From assembly GCA_903890595.1 (NCBI GenBank), contig CAITBU010000290.1:1-20301 (forward strand): 20,301 nt of DNA, in the 5' to 3' direction. The DNA is from an uncultured Holophagaceae bacterium (lineage in GTDB: Bacteria; Acidobacteriota; Holophagae; Holophagales; Holophagaceae). The translations under genes were made by a program, and so were the position numbers. Positions 8,597 through 15,451 of the stretch are shown piece after piece (position 1 is the stretch's first letter; every line of letters starts with the position of its first letter). The notes beneath the pieces were generated by a model. The model had not been told where the DNA came from. It did no database searches and saw only the letters and a list, made by a program, of their open reading frames with translations.

Positions 8597-10132
8597 ATGA
8601 AGACAATGGGAAGAGCGCTCCTCTTTGCCATTATTCTGGGCATGGTCGTGCCGGCCGCAATGCTGGCAGCAGAAAAGGAACAACGGCATGATGTCGTGGT
8701 CGTTGGCGCTGGCATAGCGGGACTTTCCGCCACCTGGGAGTTGGCGCAGAAAGGCTTTGCTGTTGCCGTTATTGAGATACAGCCTCTCTATGGCGGAACC
8801 GCGACGATGAGCGAGGGGGCTCTCTGCATCGTCGGCACACCGGAGCAGGCGAATGCCGGCATCGTTGATTCACCACAGATCGCTTTTAACGACTTCATGA
8901 CCTATGGCAGCGACCCGGGCGGTTCCGGTCCTGATGTTGAATGGGTACGCTTTTACACCAACGAATCTCGCCGCGAAATCTACGATTGGCTTTTTGGGCT
9001 GGGCATACATTTTGAGAAGAACCCGGTCCTTATGCCCGGCAACAGCGTGCCGCGCTGGCATAAAGTTATCGGCAAGGGGAGAGGGTTAGTCGAACCGCTC
9101 TACCGGGCCTGCAAGCAGAGCAGTACCGTGCAGTTTTTCTACGGGCATAAGGCGCTTTCGTTGATCAAGGGCAAAGATGGCCAGCTTACCGGCATCCGGA
9201 CACAACGGCTCAAAGATAACGTATCGATCGATTATCTCGCACCGGTCGTGATATTGGCGACAGGGGGGTTTCAGGGCAACAGGAAGATGGTGCAAAGTTA
9301 TTGGCATGAAAAACAGCCGCTTCCAGAACGGATACTGACCGGTGCCGGCATAAACGCCACGGGCTCAGGTCATGATATTGCCCAGGCCATAGGAGCCAGA
9401 CTGGTCAACATGCAGTATCAGTGGAATTACTCCACCGGCCTGCAAAGCCCGTCCGATATAACCGGCTCGCGAGGGTTGAACGCTTTCAGCCAGCAATCAA
9501 TCTGGGTCAATAAAGCAGGGCGGCGTTTCGTAAATGAATCTCAAGACACGAAGGTGACATTTCCAGAGCTGATCAAACAGCCCGGCGGCACATACTGGGC
9601 GGTGTTTGACAGTGCGGCCCGCAACAGTTTTTTTGTATCTGGCTGGAGTCGGGAGTCAATTGAAGAGGGGCTATTCAATAACCAACAAAGCAGGCAGTTC
9701 GTAAAATCTGCACCTACTATTTCAGAACTGGCTGTGGCTGCGGGGCTTTCCCCGCAGGCCCTCACTGAGACCGTCAGGGGCTGGAACGACATGGTGACCT
9801 CTGGTAACGACACCGATTTTGGACGTATCAACTGCTGCCGGACCCCCTGGTCCAATCCGACCAGAATAGAGCGGGCGCCATTCTATGCCGTACAGTTCTT
9901 CCCGCTGGCCCGCAAGAGCATGGGGGGCGTTTCCATCGATCGGTCATGCCGGGTTCTCGATGACTCGCGACGGCCGATTCCCGGCCTCTATGCCGCCGGA
10001 GAACTGACCGGCCTCGCCGGTATCAATGGCAAAGCTTCCCTTGAAGGAACATTCCTGGGCGGGTCCATTATGACTGGCCGTGTGGCGGGGCGGGCAGCTG
10101 CGGCAGAGCTGGCAACGCAAAGAACACCTTAA
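8597..10132 (+). CDS. Periplasmic FAD-dependent reductase, fumarate reductase/urocanate reductase superfamily, unknown substrate
   Basis: 511 aa from the ATG at 8597, chosen because AAGG lies 5 nt upstream and a standard signal peptide follows (MKTMGRALLFAIILGMVVPA); an ATG at 8564 with AAGGA 10-11 nt upstream is the alternative. FAD-binding motif VVVVGAGIAGLSATWELAQK (G37, G39, G42), VILATGGFQGN, and GLYAAGELTG near the C-terminus place it in the FAD_binding_2 group. The capping region has VNKAGRRFVNE as in Fcc3, but the catalytic Arg that follows in Fcc3 (TTRD) is replaced (SQDTK, from 315). HHTMGG reads RKSMGG (439-444), and GANRLGG is replaced by GINGKASLEGTFLGG. A dedicated fumarate reductase is therefore unlikely. 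Split cytochrome plus flavoprotein pairs are known for methacrylate reductase of Geobacter; the substrate here is unknown. Confidence 0.88.
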   Translation: MKTMGRALLFAIILGMVVPAAMLAAEKEQRHDVVVVGAGIAGLSATWELAQKGFAVAVIEIQPLYGGTATMSEGALCIVGTPEQANAGIVDSPQIAFNDFMTYGSDPGGSGPDVEWVRFYTNESRREIYDWLFGLGIHFEKNPVLMPGNSVPRWHKVIGKGRGLVEPLYRACKQSSTVQFFYGHKALSLIKGKDGQLTGIRTQRLKDNVSIDYLAPVVILATGGFQGNRKMVQSYWHEKQPLPERILTGAGINATGSGHDIAQAIGARLVNMQYQWNYSTGLQSPSDITGSRGLNAFSQQSIWVNKAGRRFVNESQDTKVTFPELIKQPGGTYWAVFDSAARNSFFVSGWSRESIEEGLFNNQQSRQFVKSAPTISELAVAAGLSPQALTETVRGWNDMVTSGNDTDFGRINCCRTPWSNPTRIERAPFYAVQFFPLARKSMGGVSIDRSCRVLDDSRRPIPGLYAAGELTGLAGINGKASLEGTFLGGSIMTGRVAGRAAAAELATQRTP

Positions 10133-10141
10133 TTTTTTGGC

Positions 10142-10158
10142 TTTTCTTCGTGTCCTTC
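10142..10158 (-). repeat. Inverted copy of the CACGAAG-family repeat, right flank of the foreign block
   Basis: The minus strand reads GAAGGACACGAAGAAAA, identical over 17 bp to 7738-7754. It begins 10 bp after the flavoprotein stop codon, so the two copies bracket the low-GC block in inverted orientation. Confidence 0.85.
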
Positions 10159-10185
10159 TCGTTATCGGCTGAGCCGATACGCGAG
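10158..10185. terminator. Hairpin between convergent genes (possible terminator)
   Basis: TATCGGC-TGA-GCCGATA (10163-10179) is a perfect 7-bp stem with a 3-nt loop, extended by CTCG/CGAG with small internal bulges. It lies between the flavoprotein (+) and the convergent gene ending at 10217 (-). There is no T run directly after it on either strand, so its role as a terminator is uncertain. Confidence 0.4.
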
Positions 10186-10216
10186 ACATACTGATTTAGC
10201 GTGGAGCGTTTTTAAC

Positions 10217-10678
10217 TCACTGCGGCGCTTCCCACTTTTTGCGGTCGAGCCAGACCTGTTCTTCTTTGCCTTTGAGGTCTTTGCCTTTCCAGGTCAGCTT
10301 CACGGGGCCTTGGGCGTCTTTTTTGGTCACGGTGATGCCAGGGCCTGCGCCGGTGCGGAGGAGGCGGTCCAGCTGCTCGACACTGGCCACCTGGGGCAGG
10401 AAGGGCAGCGGCAGGGCGGCGAGGGTGGCGCTGCGCTGATCCACCTTCTGGCGGGGCACCTGCAGGCGATAGCCAGCAGCTCGGTCCCCCTCCAGGAGCA
10501 CGAGCCGCTCACCCGGTGCGTGGAGCTCCAGCACCAGGCGACCAGTGGTCAGGTCCAGCAGCAGGCTGAGGGTGCCCACGCCTTCCCCGCCAGGGCCGGC
10601 GTAGCCCCAGCCGTACTGGGCCCGCAGGGGGGCGGCCGGGGCGGGCTGGACGAGGGCCGGGGGCGCCAGGGACAGCAT
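10217..10678 (-). CDS. Uncharacterised small protein, coupled to the TPR gene
   Basis: 153 aa. The ATG (10678-10676) overlaps the TPR stop (TGATG), which implies translational coupling and a shared job. The N-terminus (MLSLAPPALVQPAPAAPLRA) is short and only weakly signal-like. The body alternates beta-like stretches (GVGTLSLLLDLTTGRLVLEL, GERLVLLEGD, GYRLQVPRQK) and ends with LTWKGKDLKGKEEQVWLDRKKW. This pattern is reminiscent of LolA/LolB-type lipoprotein carrier folds, but that is a guess from shape, not a recognised family. It is the last gene of the minus-strand operon. Confidence 0.7.
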   Translation of the reverse strand: MLSLAPPALVQPAPAAPLRAQYGWGYAGPGGEGVGTLSLLLDLTTGRLVLELHAPGERLVLLEGDRAAGYRLQVPRQKVDQRSATLAALPLPFLPQVASVEQLDRLLRTGAGPGITVTKKDAQGPVKLTWKGKDLKGKEEQVWLDRKKWEAPQ

Positions 10679-12552
10679 CAGAGCTGGTCCTCATCCTCGT
10701 CGTCATCGGGGACGGTGGTCTTCGCTGGGGTCGGCTCGGCCGCCTCGGGGGTAGCCACATGCGCCCGGGCGATGCGGGCCCGCAGCTCGGACAGGCGCTT
10801 GGCCAGCGCCGCCCGCTCCGGGAACACAAAGGCCAGGGCCCGCTCCCACTGCTCGGCGGCCTCCGGCAGCCGCTCCAGCTTTACCAGGACCTCACCCAGA
10901 TGCTTCCGCACCTCAGGGCTATAGGGCGTCAGCTCCGTGGCCCGGCGCAGGGTCGCCTCGGCCTCCTTGAAGCGCCCCAGCTTGAACTGGGCCCAGCCCA
11001 GGCTGTCCACCACACTGCCGCTGTTCGGCGTGGCCTTGACGCTCTTTTCGATGAGGGCGGCCGCCTCCTCGAGGTTCTGATCCTGCTCCAGCAGCAGGTA
11101 GCCGATGTTGTTCTGAACGAGGGGATTGTTCGGCTCCAGGGCCTGGGCCTCGCGGAGCACCACCAGGGCCTCGGCGTGGCGGTCCAGCTGATCGTAGGCT
11201 TGGCTCTGCATCACCAGCAGGTCCACGCTGGTCACGGGCGCCAGACGGCGGGCGTGTTCCAGGGTCTCGAGGCACTTGTCCCAGCGACCAAACTCTTGCC
11301 AGAGGGCCGCCAGGCCCTCCAGGTGCAGCTGCTCCAGGGCGGCCTCCGCTTCCCGTCGGGAGAACAGGTTGTACGCCAGCTGGGGCTCGGGCAGGCGGGC
11401 CGCCTGACGGAAGAAGACGTTCTTCGGATGGCTCACCACGCCTTCGCGGATAACCGCCAGTGCGCTCCGCCAGTCCTTCTGGCTGATGAAGGCCTGGGCC
11501 TTGAAGGCCAGGGCCTCGCCATCGGTGCGCGGGCTGGCGGGGCGCAGGCGCAGGAAATTCAGCAGGGTCTCCGTCCGCCCCTGGGCCAGCAGGGACTCGG
11601 CATACAACATCTGGGCGCCGTCCTCGATCCAGTCCACGCCGGCGGGGGCATTGACCAGGGCGGCGAGCCCCGCTTCGGCCTCGGCAAAGCGGCCCAGGTT
11701 CATGAGGGCGCGGGCGGCATGGAAGGTCAGGGTGGGGCCAGGCTTTAGGGCCTCGGCCCGGGCCAGGGTCTCCAGGGCCTCAGCGTAGCGGGCTGTCTGC
11801 ATGCGGATGAGGGAGACGTTCTCCCACAGCCCCGCCTCCGTCGGCAGGTGGCGGGCCAGCAAGAGGAAGCTCTCCTCAGCATGGGCCAGGTAGCCGACCT
11901 TGATCTGCTCCCGAGCCAGCTCCTCCAGCAGCCGCAGGTTCCGGTCTTCGGGGTTGCGCGCGTTGAGGGCCAGCAGGGCCTCGCGCTTGCCGTCGTAGTC
12001 CTGGATGGCCCGGGAGTGGATGAGGGCCCGCTCCCAGGCCGGGGTGAAGCTGGGGCGCAGGCGGCCCAAGCGAAGCCAGGCCCGCAGGGCGCCTTCGCTG
12101 TCCTTGGTCTGCTCGCAGACCTCACCGAGCCGGGCCCAGAGCTCCGGGTCCTGAGGCAGACGGGCGGCCGCGGCCCGCAGCGCCCGGGCGGCCAGGGGTG
12201 CCACTTCCGGATTCTTTTGGGCCCGCTGGTAGTGGAGCAGGCCCAGGTGCGCCTGAGCCTCGGCATTCTGGGGTGCCAGCGCCACGGCCTTCTCGGCAGG
12301 GGCAACCGCAGCCTCGGGATCCATGGCCTCCTGTAGGGACTCAGACAAGCGGAGGTGGGCCTCGGCGCTGTCCGGCATCAGGGCGATGACCTTCCGGTAC
12401 AGGACCACGGCCCCCTTGGGATCTTCGCCGCCCCCCCGGAACTGCAGGGCCCGGGCCTGAAGCAGGAGGGCCCGGGGATCCTCAGCGGCAGGAGCCGTCA
12501 GGGCGGCCAGCACCAGGAGCATCGCCAGGACGGCCCTGCGGCGCTCAGGCAT
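10678..12552 (-). CDS. Secreted TPR-repeat protein
   Basis: 624 aa. The start overlaps the aroB end by 8 bp. An N-terminal signal peptide (RRRAVLAMLLVLAALTAPAA) suggests a periplasmic or envelope location. Many 34-residue TPR-like helix pairs fill the chain, clearest at about residues 45-125 (AVVLYRKVIALMPDSAEAHL; AEAQAHLGLLHYQ) and 470-590 (AEALVVLREAQALEPNNPLV; SVVDSLGWAQFKLGRFKEAE). It ends in an acidic tail (PDDDEDEDQL). TPR proteins are scaffolds for protein-protein contacts, so the partner may be the small protein translated directly after it. No enzymatic domain is visible. Confidence 0.88.
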   Translation of the reverse strand: MPERRRAVLAMLLVLAALTAPAAEDPRALLLQARALQFRGGGEDPKGAVVLYRKVIALMPDSAEAHLRLSESLQEAMDPEAAVAPAEKAVALAPQNAEAQAHLGLLHYQRAQKNPEVAPLAARALRAAAARLPQDPELWARLGEVCEQTKDSEGALRAWLRLGRLRPSFTPAWERALIHSRAIQDYDGKREALLALNARNPEDRNLRLLEELAREQIKVGYLAHAEESFLLLARHLPTEAGLWENVSLIRMQTARYAEALETLARAEALKPGPTLTFHAARALMNLGRFAEAEAGLAALVNAPAGVDWIEDGAQMLYAESLLAQGRTETLLNFLRLRPASPRTDGEALAFKAQAFISQKDWRSALAVIREGVVSHPKNVFFRQAARLPEPQLAYNLFSRREAEAALEQLHLEGLAALWQEFGRWDKCLETLEHARRLAPVTSVDLLVMQSQAYDQLDRHAEALVVLREAQALEPNNPLVQNNIGYLLLEQDQNLEEAAALIEKSVKATPNSGSVVDSLGWAQFKLGRFKEAEATLRRATELTPYSPEVRKHLGEVLVKLERLPEAAEQWERALAFVFPERAALAKRLSELRARIARAHVATPEAAEPTPAKTTVPDDDEDEDQL

Positions 12553-13612
12553 CGAGGACCTCCACTTCCTGGAGCATGGCGAGGAGGCGCTGGTGGCTGG
12601 GCTGCCAGGCCTCCGGAGGCAGCGTCCGCTGAACAGCGGTTTCCCCGAGGCGGGGCAGGATGCAGTGGATCAGGACGGCCGCGGCCTGGGCACCTGGGGC
12701 CGAAGCCCGCTGGGCCTTCTTGTCCCGGGCCAGCAGGGGCAGGCAGGCCTCCCAGGGAGCCACCCAGGGCGCCAGGGGTGCCAGCCTGCGGGCCAAGGTG
12801 GCCAGCAGGGTAGCTGGAAGGGGCTTCAGGCCCTGTTCCTGAGCGAGCAGGCAGGCGCCCAGCAGACCCAGGCCCACGGACTCGCCATGGAGCAGCTCGT
12901 AGCCCGAGGCCGCCTCGAGGGCATGGCCCAGGGTGTGGCCCAGGTTGAGCAGGCGTCGCTCGCCGGACTCCCGGGGATCCCGGTGGACCACGCCAGCCTT
13001 GAAGGCCAGGGCCCGCTCCACCCAGCTGAACTTCACGGGGCCATCCTGCAGCATCTCGTCAGCCCAGGCCAGGTCACCCAGAATGACGGCGGTCTTGATG
13101 AGCTCCCAGCGGCCGTTCTCCACCTGCCGGGGTGGCAGCGAGGCAAGGAACCCCGTGCAGGCCACCAGGCGGCGGGGGGGATGGAAGGCCCCCACCAGGT
13201 TCTTGCCGGCCTCCAGATCCGCGCCGGTCTTGCCCCCCAGAGCGGCATCGGCCATGGCCAGCAACGTGGTGGGCCAGGCTTGCCAGGCCACGCCGCGGAG
13301 GTAGAGGGAAGAGGCCAGGCCTGCGAGGTCCGTGAGAACGCCCCCGCCGACGGCCACCACGGTGAGGTCCCGGTGGTAGGGTACCTGCGCCCAGTGCTCC
13401 AGCCAGGGGATCACGGTGGCCAGGCGCTTCTCTTCTTCGGGGACAGACACCCAGAGGGCCCCCTCGGGCTCCGGCAGCCCTGCGGCCAGCCAGGCCTCCC
13501 GCAGACAGCGGTCGCCCACCAGGGTCCAGGGGCCCGCCGGCAACAGCTCCGCATCCGGGTGCTCCAGCAGGAACACCTCGGTGGCGAAGCCCGACGGCGT
13601 GGCCAGCCTCAT
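12545..13612 (-). CDS. aroB: 3-dehydroquinate synthase
   Basis: 355 aa from the ATG at 13612, which has AAGGG 7 nt upstream and overlaps the stop of the peptidase gene (ATGA); an in-frame extension upstream lacks family similarity. The enzyme converts DAHP to 3-dehydroquinate, the second step of the shikimate pathway, with NAD and a divalent metal. Seen: nucleotide motif GGGVLTDLAGLASSLYLRG (near residue 89), PTTLLAMADAALGGKTGAD, KNLVGAFHPP, the metal ligand Glu in ENGRWELIKTAVI, and metal-binding His in NLGHTLGHALE (near 226) and LLHGESVGLG (near 243). The pathway's kinase is fused to ThiE about 5 kb away. It is unusual to find aroB coupled to a peptidase and a TPR gene. Confidence 0.95.
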   Translation of the reverse strand: MRLATPSGFATEVFLLEHPDAELLPAGPWTLVGDRCLREAWLAAGLPEPEGALWVSVPEEEKRLATVIPWLEHWAQVPYHRDLTVVAVGGGVLTDLAGLASSLYLRGVAWQAWPTTLLAMADAALGGKTGADLEAGKNLVGAFHPPRRLVACTGFLASLPPRQVENGRWELIKTAVILGDLAWADEMLQDGPVKFSWVERALAFKAGVVHRDPRESGERRLLNLGHTLGHALEAASGYELLHGESVGLGLLGACLLAQEQGLKPLPATLLATLARRLAPLAPWVAPWEACLPLLARDKKAQRASAPGAQAAAVLIHCILPRLGETAVQRTLPPEAWQPSHQRLLAMLQEVEVLDA

Positions 13613-15372
13613 GAGCGGCCCTTGAGGACAGCTTCGGCCTTCATCAGCTTGTCCCCGCGCAGCCACTGAATCACAGCCTTGTCTCCGGGCTTGAAGGCCC
13701 CCAGGGCGCCCATGTAGTCGTAGATGCTCTTCACGGGCCGGTCCCCAAACTGCACCATGATATCCCCTGCCTGCATGCCGATGGCCTCGGCGGTGGAGCC
13801 CTTGGTCACGCCGGTGATGCGGAAGCCCTTGGCATTCTCGCTGTAGTCCGGCAGGGTGCCGAAGGAGATGCGCATGGGGCCGCCCTCGCCCTTCATGGGC
13901 ACCTTGGCGGTCTCGGCGTCGAAGGCCGGGACGGTCTCGCCATTGGCCAGGTCCGCCGCCACGATCTTGCCGTAGGCCGCCAGCTGCGCCATGCCCTTGA
14001 AGTTGATGCGGTCCGCGGTGTCCGTGGGCCGGTGGTACTCGCCGTGGACGCCGGTGAAGAAGAAGAACGTGGGGACCTTGGCCTGGCTGAAGCTCATGTG
14101 ATCCGAGCCGCCGACGCTGGCGCCCACGTCCCCCATGACGGAGAAGCCCTTGGGCACCAGCTTCTGCGCTGCTTCCAGCGCCGCCTTGGAGGCGCCCAGG
14201 CCACCCATGAGCAGCTTGGGGGCCTGGTCATCCAGGCGCCCCACCATGTCGAAGTTGAGCATGAACTTCACGGACTCCAGGGGGTGGGTGGGGTGCTGCA
14301 CCCAGTACTGCGAGCCCAGCAGGCCCTCCTCCTCGCCGCCGAAGTGGAGCACCAGGATGGAGCGGCGCGGCCGGTCCTTGTTCAGCTGACGGGCCAGCTC
14401 GAGCACCAGGGCGGTGCCAGAGGCGTTGTCGTCTGCCCCGGGGTGCACCTTGCCCGCGGCTTCGGCACCCCCCAGGCTGTGGCGCTCGCCCATGCCCAGG
14501 TGGTCCATGTGGGCGCCCAGGACGATGATCTCCTTCTTCAGGACGGGGTCCCGGCCCGGAATGAAGCCCACCACATTGGGGATCTGCCCTTCTTCCCGCT
14601 TGAGCTTCAGGTCGAGGGTCAGCACGGACCAGGGTGCCAGGATGAAGTCCTTGCTGGCGGGCTTGCCCGTGTCCTTGATGGTCTTGAGGCGTGCCATGAG
14701 GTCACCGCAGGCCGGGGCCAGGGCCTCCGGCGTCATGCCCACCACCGGGAGGTCCATCTTCACCGGGCCCTCTTCCCGCAGGAGGGGCCGCAGGCCCGTG
14801 TCCTCGAGAACGATGACTGCGGCCACTTTGGCCATCTCCAGGCGCTTCAGGCGGGCCAGCAGGCTACGCTCGCCCCGGGGCAGGTGGGCGAAGGCGTCCA
14901 GGTCTGGCACGCTCCGGGCGATCACCGCCACCCGGCCCTGCAGCTCGATGCCCGCCAGGTCGTCATAGCCGCCGGGGATCTGCACCCCGTACCCCAGGAA
15001 GGCCAGGGGCTTGTTGCGCAGGTCGGCGTCGGCACTGAGGCCCAGGGCCTCGATGTCCTTGCCCCAGACCAGGGTGCGGGTGGTCTCCCCCTGGGTGAGG
15101 GCAGCGGCCTGCTTCTCGCGAACGACCTTGGCGATGAAAGGGAGGTGCTGCACCTGGGTGGCGATGCCGAGGCCCTTCAGCTCCGCCTCGATGCGCCGGG
15201 CGACGGTTTCCAGCTCAGGATAGCCATTGCCACGGCCCTTCAGCTCGGGAGCGGCCATGTAGGTCACATCTCGGCGGAGCCGCGCTTCGACCTCGGCATC
15301 CGGCACCGGGGGGGGCGGCGGGGCAAGGGCAAGCAGAGCGGCTGCAATGAGGGTCGGCGTCAGGGGTCCCAT
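13609..15372 (-). CDS. Secreted M28-family zinc aminopeptidase with C-terminal PDZ domain
   Basis: 587 aa from the ATG at 15372, which has GGAG 5 nt upstream and begins a signal peptide (MGPLTPTLIAAALLALAP); the longer open frame lacks a signal. Domain order: N-terminal region, inserted PA-like domain (about 100-250), M28 catalytic domain, PDZ domain (about 505-585). The two-zinc site is complete: His in GAHMDHLG (near 287), Asp in HPGADDNASG (near 312), the Glu pair in GGEEEG (near 347), Asp in NFDMVGR (near 374) and His in HGEYHRPTDTAD (near 445). The PDZ part reads GFRITGVTKGSTAEAIGMQA. It probably cleaves N-terminal residues from peptides in the periplasm or outside. It is the first gene of the four-gene minus operon, divergent from the ABC exporter. 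Confidence 0.93.
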   Translation of the reverse strand: MGPLTPTLIAAALLALAPPPPPVPDAEVEARLRRDVTYMAAPELKGRGNGYPELETVARRIEAELKGLGIATQVQHLPFIAKVVREKQAAALTQGETTRTLVWGKDIEALGLSADADLRNKPLAFLGYGVQIPGGYDDLAGIELQGRVAVIARSVPDLDAFAHLPRGERSLLARLKRLEMAKVAAVIVLEDTGLRPLLREEGPVKMDLPVVGMTPEALAPACGDLMARLKTIKDTGKPASKDFILAPWSVLTLDLKLKREEGQIPNVVGFIPGRDPVLKKEIIVLGAHMDHLGMGERHSLGGAEAAGKVHPGADDNASGTALVLELARQLNKDRPRRSILVLHFGGEEEGLLGSQYWVQHPTHPLESVKFMLNFDMVGRLDDQAPKLLMGGLGASKAALEAAQKLVPKGFSVMGDVGASVGGSDHMSFSQAKVPTFFFFTGVHGEYHRPTDTADRINFKGMAQLAAYGKIVAADLANGETVPAFDAETAKVPMKGEGGPMRISFGTLPDYSENAKGFRITGVTKGSTAEAIGMQAGDIMVQFGDRPVKSIYDYMGALGAFKPGDKAVIQWLRGDKLMKAEAVLKGRS

Positions 15373-15451
15373 GGGGTCTCCGGCAAGAACCTCCAGTCTA
15401 CAGGCCCGGCGGAAAAACGGATCCCACCGTTCCTGTGGGAGAATGGACCCC
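15373..15451. promoter_or_regulatory. Divergent promoter region with a hairpin over the exporter's ribosome binding site
   Basis: This 79-bp gap must hold the starts of both the peptidase operon (-) and the exporter (+). No clear -35/-10 pair is visible. TCCCAC-CGTTCCT-GTGGGA (15422-15440) can form a 6-bp hairpin whose right arm includes most of the GGGAG used by the exporter. Confidence 0.4.
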
